From: F22 sp963678855
GTDB taxonomy: Bacteria; Bacteroidota; Bacteroidia; Bacteroidales; Bacteroidaceae
Assembly: GCA_963678855.1 (NCBI GenBank)
Contig: OY787448.1
Coordinates: 1,054,001 to 1,118,000 of the forward strand
DNA: 64,000 bases
Direction: 5' to 3'
In this document: one piece after another, positions 9,092 to 18,552 of the stretch
Position numbering within the stretch: the first letter of the stretch is position 1
How the letters are laid out: each line of letters starts with the position of its first letter
Notes under the pieces: generated by a model
What the model saw: only the letters and a program-made list of their open reading frames with translations
What the model was told of the DNA's origin: nothing
Databases searched by the model: none
Program-made: the position numbers and the translations under genes

Positions 9092-9856
9092 ATGAAAGTA
9101 ATCGGAATTATACCAGCTCGTTACGCGTCAACACGTTTCCCAGGTAAGCCTCTAGCCATTCTAGGAGACAAGCCTGTAATCCAATGGGTGTACGAACGAG
9201 TGAAGCAAGCTATAGACACAGTATGTGTAGCTACAGATGATGAACGTATCGCTGCAGTAGTAGAATCGTTTGGTGGAGAAGTTGTCATGACAGACCCCAA
9301 TCACCGAAGCGGAACTGACCGCTGCCGCGAAGCATTGAACATCATGATGGAACGTCACGATACAACTTATGATATTGCTGTCAATGTACAAGGAGATGAA
9401 CCTTTTATCCAGCCTAGTCAAATCACAAGTCTTGTAGAGTGCTTTGAACAAGCGGCAACGACACAAATTGCCACTCTTGTACGTCCGTTTGCTGCTGATG
9501 AGCCATTGGAAGCTTTATTGAATCCTAACTCACCTAAGGTAGCACGCAGTCAAGCTGGACGTGCATTATACTTTAGCCGTGAGCCTATTCCGCATCTACG
9601 CGGTGTGGAGAAAAAGAACTGGCTGAAATCTCATACATTCTATCGCCATATTGGTATGTATGCTTTCCGTAGTGAAGTACTGGAGGAAGTATCACAATTA
9701 CCTTATGGACTTACAGAAGAAGCTGAAAGCTTAGAGCAACTCCGTTGGCTAGAACATGGCTACACGATTTGGACAGCTGAGACAAATATAACAACAGTAG
9801 GCATTGATACTCCTGAAGACTTAGAACAAGCATCTCGATTAATCAAGGACCTATAA
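9092..9856 (+). CDS. kdsB: 3-deoxy-manno-octulosonate cytidylyltransferase (CMP-Kdo synthetase)
   Basis: Activates Kdo with CTP for lipopolysaccharide inner-core assembly. The 254 residues begin with the nucleotide-binding signature IIPARYASTRFPGKPL, followed by VQGDEPF and the ISREPIPH-like segment FSREPIPHLRG, and end with GIDTPEDLE, all typical of KdsB. Length matches the family. Start ATG 9092. It leads a probable operon with an M16-like protein and a MORN-repeat protein (17 bp and -4 bp junctions), though no function obviously links them. Confidence 0.96.
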   Translation: MKVIGIIPARYASTRFPGKPLAILGDKPVIQWVYERVKQAIDTVCVATDDERIAAVVESFGGEVVMTDPNHRSGTDRCREALNIMMERHDTTYDIAVNVQGDEPFIQPSQITSLVECFEQAATTQIATLVRPFAADEPLEALLNPNSPKVARSQAGRALYFSREPIPHLRGVEKKNWLKSHTFYRHIGMYAFRSEVLEEVSQLPYGLTEEAESLEQLRWLEHGYTIWTAETNITTVGIDTPEDLEQASRLIKDL

Positions 9857-9873
9857 TTAACCTCAATTTGATA

Positions 9874-11196
9874 ATGACGCAACAACATACCGCCCTTGAC
9901 CGTACTATGCCTCCAGCATTGGGTACTGGCGAATCAATTAAGCTTACTCCGCCTAACTCGCAGTTACTTCCTAATGGAGTGGAACTGCAAACAGTGCGTA
10001 CAGGTAATCAGGATGTGATTCGTTTGGACGTGACCTTTGAGGCAGGGCGTTTAATTGAACCACAACGCTTGGTAGCAGGTATGACCTGCAAAATGATTCA
10101 AGAAGGCTCAGAGAAATATACATCGGCGGAAATTGCCGAAATGCTAGATACGTATGGTGCATTTATGTCTGTAAATGCTAATATGTATGCGACTGACTTT
10201 ACGCTTTTCTCTCTGACTAAACATGCCCCAAGACTGATTCATCTACTGTATGAACTGATCACAACGCCTACATTCCCTGAGCATGAACTAGCACAGCGTG
10301 TAAGCCAAGATAGACATGAGTGGCTAGTGTCTATGGAGAAAGTAAATTATTTAGCAAGCCGAGAACGAAGCAAAGCTATTTATGGTTCAAATCATCCCCT
10401 AGGCGAATTGCTTGAAGAAGCTGACTACGATAAACTTAGCACAGATATCCTACGCGACTTCTACAAAGAGCACTATATTGCAGAGAAATGTTGGTTGCTA
10501 CTGACAGGACGATATGATGAGAGCATTATTGATGCACTAGCAGATACTTTCGGGGCGACTGCTTTCGGGGCGCGCACGTCTCACGAGAAACCAGTGTTTC
10601 CTAGCTTCAAGATGGAACCTTGTGCAGAGAAGCAGATTCTTGTGGCACGTCCAGATGCACAGCAGTGTGCGGTCAACTTTGTAGCTCCTGCGATTACTAT
10701 GTATCACCCAGATATTCATGGTGTGCAAATGCTGATGACTTTATTAGGTGGATACTTTGGTAGCAGATTGATGTCACAGATTCGCGAAAAGGAGGGTTTA
10801 ACTTATGGGATTGGAGCTAGCATCAGTGGTTCTCCGCTTGGTGGTATCTATGCGATTAGTGCTCAAACCGATGCTAAGCATATAGAGAAGCTAATTGCGA
10901 GTGTCTACCGTGAGCTGCGCAAACTACAAGACGAACTTGTAAGCGATGAAGAGATGGAGCGACTACGCAATTATATGATGGGAGAAAACAGTCGCAAAAT
11001 TGAGGGACTATTTGGCATCTCATCGTATTGGTTGACTCTTCATCAATATAATCTACCACTTGAAGAGCTTGACAAAATTGTGCGTGTTACTCAAGAGATG
11101 ACACCACAAGAAATGCAACGCCTAGCCAAAGAATACTTGCGCATTGAGGATGTGAAAGAGATTGTTGTAGGAAACATTGAAACTGAAAAAGCATGA
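9874..11196 (+). CDS. M16 (pitrilysin/insulinase) family protein lacking the zinc motif
   Basis: 440 residues with the two-domain M16 half-clamshell. Where active members have HxxEH followed by a distal Glu, this protein has TCKMIQEGS, so the zinc ligands are absent and it cannot be a metallopeptidase on its own. The C-terminal domain keeps the Arg/Tyr pair of M16B proteins (IREKEGLTYGIGA, about 303-315). This matches non-catalytic M16 partners that dimerise with an active subunit. A second M16 gene sits at the right window edge. No signal peptide is evident. I start at ATG 9874, two codons after an in-frame TTG. Its stop overlaps the next ATG (ATGA). Confidence 0.85.
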   Translation: MTQQHTALDRTMPPALGTGESIKLTPPNSQLLPNGVELQTVRTGNQDVIRLDVTFEAGRLIEPQRLVAGMTCKMIQEGSEKYTSAEIAEMLDTYGAFMSVNANMYATDFTLFSLTKHAPRLIHLLYELITTPTFPEHELAQRVSQDRHEWLVSMEKVNYLASRERSKAIYGSNHPLGELLEEADYDKLSTDILRDFYKEHYIAEKCWLLLTGRYDESIIDALADTFGATAFGARTSHEKPVFPSFKMEPCAEKQILVARPDAQQCAVNFVAPAITMYHPDIHGVQMLMTLLGGYFGSRLMSQIREKEGLTYGIGASISGSPLGGIYAISAQTDAKHIEKLIASVYRELRKLQDELVSDEEMERLRNYMMGENSRKIEGLFGISSYWLTLHQYNLPLEELDKIVRVTQEMTPQEMQRLAKEYLRIEDVKEIVVGNIETEKA

Positions 11197-12350
11197 TACA
11201 AAGAATACTAACAAAAATAGGTACTAGTGCCCTATTCTTTGGCTTGTCTGTGATGACAACTTGGGCTGGAGATGACATTCGTGTGGGTAGCTATACATAT
11301 AAAGATAAGAGTGTGTACTATGGTGATATCCGCAGTGGACGTCCATACGGCTATGGACAATGCGAATATAGCGATGGTAGCCATTACGAAGGCAGTTTTG
11401 TAAAAGGAAAACGAGAAGGATACGGCAGCTTCCACGGAGGTGACAAAACTTCTTACTTCGGTTACTGGCACAACGACTTGATGCAAGGTCAAGGGGTCTA
11501 TTACTATCCTAACAACAACCGCTACGAGGGGAGACTACGTGAAAGTTTGCGCAGCGGTGAAGGTAAGATGAACTACCACAATGGCGACACCTATGTGGGC
11601 GCATGGAAACTAGACCAACGTGTAGGTGAAGGTATTTATACTTGGGCTAATGGTAGTAAGTATGATGGTCAATGGCTAAATGACAAAAAAACAGGTCATG
11701 GCACATTATTATGGAGCGATGGCAGTAGCTACACTGGCGAATGGGTAGATGACTACCGCCAAGGACGTGGTATCTATATCTACACCAATGGAGATAAGTA
11801 CGAAGGTGAATGGAGCCAAGGAGTACAACATGGTGAAGGCGTTTACGCCTTTGCATCTGGTGAAAAATATGAAGGTAGCTATATCCATGGTCAACGCACA
11901 GGTCACGGTGTGTATTCGTTCCCTAATGGAGACCGTTATGAAGGTAACTTCAAAAACGGACGTCGTGAAGGTCAAGGTGTCTTTGAGTGGTCAAACGGCA
12001 CACGCTATCAAGGCGACTGGCATAATAGCATGCGCCATGGTAGAGGCTCATACAAAGCCAGCAATGGTAGTAGCTATGAAGGTACTTGGGAAAACAACAA
12101 ACCTAATGGAAAGGGGAAGATGCTAATGGCCGATGGCACAATTTATGAGGGTGACTTCAAAGATGGCCAATGGGATGGTGCTGGTGTAATTGTCTCTACA
12201 GACGGGAAACGTTTTGTAGGTACATTCATCCAAGGTGCCAAAGAAGGTGAGTTTAAAGAATACAACAAAGAAGGCAAGCTGATAAGAACTGGTAAGTTCA
12301 AGCATGGTCATATTGTATCACAAAAGACAGAAGAAGAGTTGAACAAGTAA
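11193..12350 (+). CDS. Secreted MORN-repeat protein with 14 repeats
   Basis: 385 residues. A signal peptide (about 1-25, ending near TWA) is followed by 14 consecutive repeats of 23 residues, each of the form YxGxWxxGxxxGxGxxxxxxGxx, from about residue 42 to 365; repeats 3-5 and 14 are the most degenerate. MORN repeats form an extended beta-solenoid that mediates protein or membrane contacts; no catalytic domain is present. The start codon overlaps the M16 stop, so the two are translationally coupled. The function is unknown; a periplasmic or surface scaffold role is inference. Confidence 0.9.
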   Translation: MIQRILTKIGTSALFFGLSVMTTWAGDDIRVGSYTYKDKSVYYGDIRSGRPYGYGQCEYSDGSHYEGSFVKGKREGYGSFHGGDKTSYFGYWHNDLMQGQGVYYYPNNNRYEGRLRESLRSGEGKMNYHNGDTYVGAWKLDQRVGEGIYTWANGSKYDGQWLNDKKTGHGTLLWSDGSSYTGEWVDDYRQGRGIYIYTNGDKYEGEWSQGVQHGEGVYAFASGEKYEGSYIHGQRTGHGVYSFPNGDRYEGNFKNGRREGQGVFEWSNGTRYQGDWHNSMRHGRGSYKASNGSSYEGTWENNKPNGKGKMLMADGTIYEGDFKDGQWDGAGVIVSTDGKRFVGTFIQGAKEGEFKEYNKEGKLIRTGKFKHGHIVSQKTEEELNK

Positions 12351-12375
12351 AAGCTTCTTCTTACGCTAAACAAAT

Positions 12376-12410
12376 AAATGCCGTAACAGATGATTTCTGT
12401 TACGGCATTT
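12376..12410. terminator. Bidirectional terminator between MORN gene and marC-like gene
   Basis: Perfect 15-bp stem with a 5-nt loop between convergent genes, A/T-rich on both sides. Confidence 0.8.
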
Positions 12411-12432
12411 ATTGTATTATATCTTATTGGGT

Positions 12433-13056
12433 TTATGAGACTGCGGCCAGCTTGATTCCAGAGACAAGCATCCCTGTACCAATAATAGCTAGAATCAATC
12501 CCATAATCTTACCAATCACTTCGACCATATTCTTATTCATATGTGACATCAACCAGGCACTGCCACGAAAACCGACAAAGTTCAAAACAAGCAACACTGC
12601 TAATACACAAATAACAACGGCCATATTAGCCATAGAGCCATTGGTTACTACGTTCATCGCAGTGACCAAAGTACCAGGTCCTGCCAAGATAGGAATAGCA
12701 ATTGGAGAAATGGCAATACTGCCATCAAATTCAACTTCCTCTTCTTTGGGTGATTGAATCTTAGATTTTTGAGAGATCAGTTTCTCAAAACCGATATAAG
12801 CAAGCAAAAGTCCACCAGTAATCTTAAAAGCAGGAATAGTTAGTCCAAAAAGTTGAAATAAATACTTGCCCAGAATCACAAAACAACATGTGATAATAAA
12901 GGCATAAATACAGGAGTTCTTAGCAATCTTCTTTTTTTCTACAGGACTACGATCTGTCACCAAGCCTACAAATGCGGGGGCAGTTGCTAGTGGATTCATA
13001 ATGGCCAAGAGACCTGTAAAGGTTGTAATAGCCAAAGTGATTAGTTCATTACTCAT
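12433..13056 (-). CDS. MarC family (UPF0056) integral membrane protein
   Basis: 207 residues with six hydrophobic segments and the family hallmarks FTGLLAIMNPLATAP near the N-terminus and SPIAIPILAGPGTLVTA in the middle. MarC proteins sit in the cytoplasmic membrane; their transport substrate is not established and the old link with multiple antibiotic resistance has not held. A single gene with its own promoter, convergent with the MORN gene and divergent from the MATE gene. Confidence 0.92.
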   Translation of the reverse strand: MSNELITLAITTFTGLLAIMNPLATAPAFVGLVTDRSPVEKKKIAKNSCIYAFIITCCFVILGKYLFQLFGLTIPAFKITGGLLLAYIGFEKLISQKSKIQSPKEEEVEFDGSIAISPIAIPILAGPGTLVTAMNVVTNGSMANMAVVICVLAVLLVLNFVGFRGSAWLMSHMNKNMVEVIGKIMGLILAIIGTGMLVSGIKLAAVS

Positions 13057-13111
13057 GATTTTTTCTTAAGTTTAGTACAATAGTTTAGGGTTAGACTCTC
13101 GGGAGAGTACA

Positions 13112-13143
13112 CAAAAATAAGATTATCGTGAGCTAAAAACAAA
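13112..13143 (-). promoter_or_regulatory. Promoter of the marC-like gene
   Basis: Minus strand TTTG (13143-13140), 20 bp, then TATTTTTG (13119-13112). Confidence 0.55.
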
Positions 13144-13204
13144 CAAAAGGCACGCTTTTTTGCAAGCTAGTATTAAATCACCCTTTGGTTCCTCGATTTA
13201 TTGC

Positions 13205-13212
13205 TATCTTTG
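13205..13212 (+). promoter_or_regulatory. -7 box of the MATE gene promoter
   Basis: TATCTTTG, exact TAnnTTTG match, 21 nt before ATG 13234. A TTTG lies 17 bp upstream, shorter than the usual 19-20. Confidence 0.45.
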
Positions 13213-13233
13213 TAAGTACAAAGAGAAAAGAAT

Positions 13234-14676
13234 ATGTCCAAACAAAATAAACGGGAGCAACTTGGTACAGCTCCCATCTCTAGTCTGATTCCTAAATTTG
13301 CATTGCCAGCCATCATAAGCGGTTTGGTAGGTGCATTATATAATATAGCCGATCAGATATTTATTGGCCAAAGCATTGGGGTATTGGGTAATGCCACAAC
13401 CAATGTCCTATTTCCCCTAACAACCATTTGTACTGGTATCGCTTATCTTATAGGTATAGGTGGTAGTGCACGTTTCAATCTCTCTTTGGGGGCAAAAGAC
13501 GAGACTACTGCTGGCTTTAGTGTAGGCAACGCACTCACAATGATTGTCTTAGTGAGCTTAAGCTTAGTTGTCATTTGTAACCTTTCACTTGAACCAATCC
13601 TACGTACCTCAGGGGCCACTGACGCCGTGATGCCTTTGGCTACAATATATGGACGCATCACCATCTTGGGACTGCCTTTCTTTATGACGTCTATGGCATC
13701 TAGTCAATTGGTACGAGCAGATGCCAATCCACAGTTCTCTATGCTTATCCTCATGGTCGGTAGTATCATCAACCTTATACTGGATCCAATATTTATATTT
13801 GGTCTCAATTGGGGAATTGCTGGTGCAGCATGGGCTACCGTGATAGGACAGGCTGTCTCTTTACTACTTAGTATATATTATTTCCGATATAAGTTTCACT
13901 CGCTGAAACTATCTTGGCGTTTTCTACGTTTACGTTGGACGATTATCAAAAAGATGCTGGGATTAGGAGTCACTCCGTTCAATGCTTTTGTTTCTATGAT
14001 GCTTGTGCAGGTAGTACTCAACAATACGTTGACACACTATGGTGCGCAAAGTAAATATGGTAGTGAGATTCCTCTAGCCGTTGTTGGTATTATCTCCAAA
14101 GTCAACTTTATATTTGTAGCGATTAATATAGGGATGATTCAAGGGGCACAACCTATTGTGGGATTTAATTATGGTGCAAAGAAATATGACCGTGTGCTTA
14201 ACATACTGCGCTATATCATCATACGTTCTTTGATTATTGGCTCCGTATCCTTTATCTGCTTCCAATGTTTTCCTAGACAACTGGCAAGTATCTTTGGGAA
14301 CGGTTCAGAACTATTCTATGAATTTGCAGAACAATACTTCCGTATCTTTATGGTAATGTGTATATTTAATGGACTTCTTCCAGTTACGGGTAACTTCTTC
14401 ACTGCAATTGGGAAACCAGTATTTGGGGTCATCACCTCGCTGAGCAGAAGACTAATGACGCTGATTCCTTTATTGCTAATTCTTCCACATTTCTGGGGAA
14501 TAGAGGGTGTGCTTTACGCAGGTCCTATAGCCGATACTATAGCCGTGGTACTAGCTGTTATATTCTTGACCCATCGTGTACGTATCCTTCGTAAGAAACT
14601 ACACCAACCTAAAGAAAAGACAGATGATGATGAAGAGACTTCTACGAATATGAGTATCTTTACACCAAGTGAATAA
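13234..14676 (+). CDS. MATE family multidrug/sodium antiporter
   Basis: 480 residues with about 12 hydrophobic segments in two homologous halves. The N-terminal PALISGLVGALYNIADQIFIG-type region and the MIQGAQPIVGFNYGAK motif of the second half are typical of the MATE family. It exports organic cations or drugs using an ion gradient; the substrate cannot be predicted. The last 30 residues are charged and cytoplasmic. GtrA follows after 21 bp, probably in the same transcript. A second, unrelated MATE protein is encoded at 61951-63291. Confidence 0.92.
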   Translation: MSKQNKREQLGTAPISSLIPKFALPAIISGLVGALYNIADQIFIGQSIGVLGNATTNVLFPLTTICTGIAYLIGIGGSARFNLSLGAKDETTAGFSVGNALTMIVLVSLSLVVICNLSLEPILRTSGATDAVMPLATIYGRITILGLPFFMTSMASSQLVRADANPQFSMLILMVGSIINLILDPIFIFGLNWGIAGAAWATVIGQAVSLLLSIYYFRYKFHSLKLSWRFLRLRWTIIKKMLGLGVTPFNAFVSMMLVQVVLNNTLTHYGAQSKYGSEIPLAVVGIISKVNFIFVAINIGMIQGAQPIVGFNYGAKKYDRVLNILRYIIIRSLIIGSVSFICFQCFPRQLASIFGNGSELFYEFAEQYFRIFMVMCIFNGLLPVTGNFFTAIGKPVFGVITSLSRRLMTLIPLLLILPHFWGIEGVLYAGPIADTIAVVLAVIFLTHRVRILRKKLHQPKEKTDDDEETSTNMSIFTPSE

Positions 14677-14697
14677 CACATATACTCAACCAATCAT

Positions 14698-15141
14698 ATG
14701 ATGGAAAAGATCAAACAATTAATAGATGACAACCCAAAGTTGATGGAGGTCTTTAAATTTGGACTTGTGGGTGGACTAGCTTCTGTATTGCAATTTTTGA
14801 TATACAATACTTGTATCTATATCTTTGCTCAATGGATTCTAGAACTGCAAGCTTCTGATGCATTGCCTAGGTGGGCACTAACCAGCAGCGTAGTGATTAG
14901 TTACCTTGTTAGTATGGTGTTTAACTTTATACTTACAACTTACTTCACCTTTAATGTCAAGCCAAATGCCAAGCGTGGATTAGGCTTTGTATTTAGCCAT
15001 ATGATAAATATGGGAATGCAAATCGGACTAGTCAACTTCTTTACTCATGTGGGAGTAGCCGAGCAATGGGCTCTAATTCCCACCATGTGTATTTGCGTTC
15101 CTATAAACTTTTTATTGGTACGCTTCTTTGTAAAAAGATAA
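14698..15141 (+). CDS. GtrA-like membrane protein
   Basis: 147 residues with four hydrophobic segments and the GtrA signature FKFGLVGGLAS close to the N-terminus. GtrA proteins are thought to flip undecaprenyl-linked sugars or otherwise assist glycosylation of surface polysaccharides. No glycosyltransferase partner is adjacent, so the role here is open. Two ATG codons are adjacent (14698 and 14701) and cannot be separated. Convergent with the GH2 gene, 22 bp away. Confidence 0.88.
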   Translation: MMEKIKQLIDDNPKLMEVFKFGLVGGLASVLQFLIYNTCIYIFAQWILELQASDALPRWALTSSVVISYLVSMVFNFILTTYFTFNVKPNAKRGLGFVFSHMINMGMQIGLVNFFTHVGVAEQWALIPTMCICVPINFLLVRFFVKR

Positions 15142-15163
15142 ACTAGTAATCACATTATTTCAT

Positions 15164-18130
15164 CTAGTCGTAAGAAATATTTTTTAATTCCTTAATCGTA
15201 TCACCCCCACTAACTGGAGTAAATAATTGAAGCAAATCAGAAGGACTAATAGAGGTCGTAGGATGAAAATCTGAAGAACCCATATAAAGTAAGAGACTCT
15301 TATAAAATTGTGAGACTTCAGGTATATCATTTTGATTGCTCAAATCTGCCATACAAATTAATAATTTTCCCTTACCTACAGACAGTTCTAGTAATAGTCC
15401 CAATTTGTGGTTACGCTCTACATTATCTATTACTTGTACAATAGGACGATAATTACGAGGTAAATGATCCAAGACCAACGGATAGCTATTCTTTACGATA
15501 GAATACCATTGCCAATTCGTATGATTTTCTGTAGGGAAATGATTGAATACTGGATGTTTTGAATCAGTCAATAATCCCAATGTTCCTGGAGAAACAGGCT
15601 TTTTCAAATAATCGCAAATACTTTTAAACATTCTATAGTTCCAGTAATCTGTTTGGAAAAGGCCACCTACCGTAACGCTCTTGCAGTCTTTTTGATTTGG
15701 CATCAGCAATACTTTTCCCCCATGTTGCAAGGAAGTTATCACAGTATCCGACAACTGGTGTACTATTTTAATATCATTAGTCTGAATCATATCTCTTTTG
15801 GGATACACCCATATAGGATAAGTATTCTGATAGTCAGTACCACTTATATATAAAGAAAGAGTAGCCTTATAGGCATCTTTCATTGTAGGCAGTACTGTAC
15901 GAATAGTATCTAGATTTACGACCCCCATCCCAGAAGGTATAGTTAATTTACCTTTAGAAAGAACAGTGTGTCCATTTTTCAACATCCATAATAGTTTTTT
16001 CCCTTCTAGAGATTTTTCTGCATAATTAGCGATCTTAATAATTGCATTAAACTCTTCATTCTCTGTCCAACAATATTTCTTCATCAGCAACAAAGGGACA
16101 ACTTCTGAACAAAAATTTCGCCATTTTCTTGGCGTAATCAATCCCTTACTGTCCATAAAAGCATCTAAGACACCGACATAGGCAGAGCCTTGTCCAGGGT
16201 AATCTTGTAAATCAAGCAACTGAAAACCAGCCATATGTGTTGAACGCAGATTCATTTCAATATCAGCTTTATATAGTTCTACAGCCCAAGCCCCAGAAGC
16301 CTTAAAGAAATCATCAGCTTGCTCCCCCATACCTTTCTGCTCCAAACGTTCCCGAAATACCTCAAAATTCCACGGTGCAAGAACTCCAATATATTTACTT
16401 ATTTCATTATAGTTTGGATAAATCTGGTATTGACCAATTTCGTGACCAATAACTGGAACGGATGATTTCAGTAGTGCCTTATCAAAATTCATCTGTGTAT
16501 TGGGATATGTATTATTTAGATAACCTCCTTGATCAGCATCAGCGAAAGAAAACGAAGCTCGCACGTGCGTAGTATAGTTATCCCCCCATCCTACTCGACA
16601 CGCCACTAAAAAGTCTTCTCCTGGTATATGCCCTGCACCTCCTAGATAAATATTGGAGCCATATGTATATAAGTGTCTGTTCTCCATCTCTCTGTACGTA
16701 TGAACAAATCGTTTCATCACCTCAATTTTACCATTCAATTCATTCCCAAGGGAAAATAAAGTAAAAGAAGGATGATTACTATATTCTGATTGTATCCCTT
16801 CTCCATCTTTCATAAGGAAATCCATGAGCTCTTTAGCTTTCTCAGAGAATTCACCCCAAATCGGAAGTTCTGGTTGCAAATATATACCCTCTAAATCAGC
16901 AGCTGCAAAACAGGCTTCAGGTGGGCACCATGAATGAAAACGGCAGTGATTCAAACCATATTCTTTACATATTCTAAAATATCGTCTCCAGCCATTTATA
17001 TCCATTGGAGGATATCCAGTCAATGGGAATACACAAGCATCGTGTTTGCCTCGTAAGAACGTTTTTTTTCCATTGATATAAAATTGTGTTCCTTTTGCTT
17101 GAAAGTCTCGCATGGCAAAAATGACCTCTTGCTTGTCCATACCTACTAACTCAACATTGAGACGATACAAAGCAGGAGAAACATCACTCCATAACTCTAC
17201 ATGCTTACCTAGCGAATAACAAAAATCATATTCACATCGATCATTTTCCAATACACACGTTTTAGCTTTGACTTGATGCTTATAACCTGCATTGAAAGTA
17301 GAAGCCTTTAAAACGATTTTCTTTCCATCTAAATTTTTGGACTGGGATAACGTAACTTTGACATGCACACACTTTGCTTCGATATCTGAATAGGTATTGA
17401 TAGACTGTATATGTAATGGATTCATACCTTGAAGTTCAATGCGCCCTATTATACCATTCCAATTTGTTTGTGTTGATTCGGCGCAAGCATGAGAATTTGA
17501 ACGAATCTGCGCAGGAATGCTCGTACCATTGTCCACACGTATTGTTATACGATGTGCACCTGGTGACAAAACAGTAGACAAGTCATAGCGATGCGGTGTA
17601 GATAAGTTATTATTCGATCCGATAAACTGTGCATCCACCCACACTTGTGTTGGACGTGTACGCTCCAAGAATAAAATAATATGTTTGTCTTTCAAATCGC
17701 TAGGAATAACGACTTCCTTACTATACCAAGCTGCCCCCTGATAGGTATAATAACGTGACAAGTGGGTAGTCTCGGCTTTATTTGTATTTTTTTTTCCAAT
17801 ATGATTAGTATCTGTAGTACCTGGAAGAATAACAGTATGAGCAAACTGTTTTGTCCAATAAGATTCTTGAATACCCTGATTGAGAGAATCGAGTTTACAA
17901 TTCCAACTTCCACTCAAGTCTAAGACATATCGGAAATCATGTTTACTTTTTTTCAAAGTATGTACCTTGAATCCCAATTTCTTTTCTGCTCCTTGGTAAC
18001 TCAATTTAGCAAGATGTTGCACCCCATCAGTACTTAAGCTAGCTCCTTGCATAATGCATTGAAAGGGCATATTTACTAAGAGGAATAAACTACAAGTGGC
18101 TACAAAATTATGTATTGATCGTGTTCTCAT
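15164..18130 (-). CDS. Secreted glycoside hydrolase family 2 protein
   Basis: 988 residues from ATG 18130 (a GTG precedes it directly). Signal peptide about 1-34, then a GH2 jelly-roll sugar-binding domain, an immunoglobulin-like domain and the TIM barrel. The acid/base Glu is in SLGNELNG (E464) and the nucleophile Glu is probably in VIGHEIG. About 330 further residues follow the barrel. The set-up fits a beta-galactosidase, glucuronidase or similar enzyme that removes a sugar from a plant or host glycan; it is not classical LacZ. No SusC/SusD pair or regulator is adjacent, so it is not within a recognisable polysaccharide utilization locus. Confidence 0.88.
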   Translation of the reverse strand: MRTRSIHNFVATCSLFLLVNMPFQCIMQGASLSTDGVQHLAKLSYQGAEKKLGFKVHTLKKSKHDFRYVLDLSGSWNCKLDSLNQGIQESYWTKQFAHTVILPGTTDTNHIGKKNTNKAETTHLSRYYTYQGAAWYSKEVVIPSDLKDKHIILFLERTRPTQVWVDAQFIGSNNNLSTPHRYDLSTVLSPGAHRITIRVDNGTSIPAQIRSNSHACAESTQTNWNGIIGRIELQGMNPLHIQSINTYSDIEAKCVHVKVTLSQSKNLDGKKIVLKASTFNAGYKHQVKAKTCVLENDRCEYDFCYSLGKHVELWSDVSPALYRLNVELVGMDKQEVIFAMRDFQAKGTQFYINGKKTFLRGKHDACVFPLTGYPPMDINGWRRYFRICKEYGLNHCRFHSWCPPEACFAAADLEGIYLQPELPIWGEFSEKAKELMDFLMKDGEGIQSEYSNHPSFTLFSLGNELNGKIEVMKRFVHTYREMENRHLYTYGSNIYLGGAGHIPGEDFLVACRVGWGDNYTTHVRASFSFADADQGGYLNNTYPNTQMNFDKALLKSSVPVIGHEIGQYQIYPNYNEISKYIGVLAPWNFEVFRERLEQKGMGEQADDFFKASGAWAVELYKADIEMNLRSTHMAGFQLLDLQDYPGQGSAYVGVLDAFMDSKGLITPRKWRNFCSEVVPLLLMKKYCWTENEEFNAIIKIANYAEKSLEGKKLLWMLKNGHTVLSKGKLTIPSGMGVVNLDTIRTVLPTMKDAYKATLSLYISGTDYQNTYPIWVYPKRDMIQTNDIKIVHQLSDTVITSLQHGGKVLLMPNQKDCKSVTVGGLFQTDYWNYRMFKSICDYLKKPVSPGTLGLLTDSKHPVFNHFPTENHTNWQWYSIVKNSYPLVLDHLPRNYRPIVQVIDNVERNHKLGLLLELSVGKGKLLICMADLSNQNDIPEVSQFYKSLLLYMGSSDFHPTTSISPSDLLQLFTPVSGGDTIKELKNISYD

Positions 18131-18164
18131 CACTATAGATTAAATTAAAGATTATCATTGACCA

Positions 18165-18172
18165 CAAAGTTA
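18165..18172 (-). promoter_or_regulatory. -7 box of the GH2 gene promoter
   Basis: Minus strand TAACTTTG, exact TAnnTTTG match, about 35 nt before ATG 18130. Confidence 0.4.
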
Positions 18173-18397
18173 ATAAGAAAAATGTAAGCATACATTCCCT
18201 TATGTTTTTTATACCTTCCCATTTGTCATAAGATACATTTAAGCATCAAATAAATACACTTCGTTGTCAATTTCACATAACTCGTAAGCATTACCAGAAG
18301 AATCATGCTCACTGTAGTACCATCAATTTTTGTAGAAAGCACACACTTATTTTACTTAGTGCAGCATAAGACTACTATTGGAGGGGATCAGTTGTTC

Positions 18398-18483
18398 TAG
18401 GCGTACGATGACATCACCGTAGGCGTGCGTTGATATTATTGTACGCGTGCGTTGATATCAACGTAGGCGTACAATGACTGACG
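18398..18483. repeat. Tandem array A: four 22-bp units with alternating dyads
   Basis: Units begin at 18398, 18420, 18442 and 18464 (exact 22-bp period; the fourth is shortened). Each unit has a GC-rich part resembling gtacgcgtac and an A/T-rich part around tgatatca. In unit 3 the second part is the perfect 14-bp palindrome cgttgatatcaacg. It is contiguous, without spacers, so not CRISPR. Confidence 0.85.
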
Positions 18484-18552
18484 AAATATAATAAAAGGAT
18501 TACATGTCACTAGATAAGCCTAAATCTACATTTGGATAGATTATCAATGCCC

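Noticed and set aside
11749..12126. 125-codon frame within the MORN gene
   Set aside because: Alternate frame kept open by the repeat periodicity of the MORN gene.
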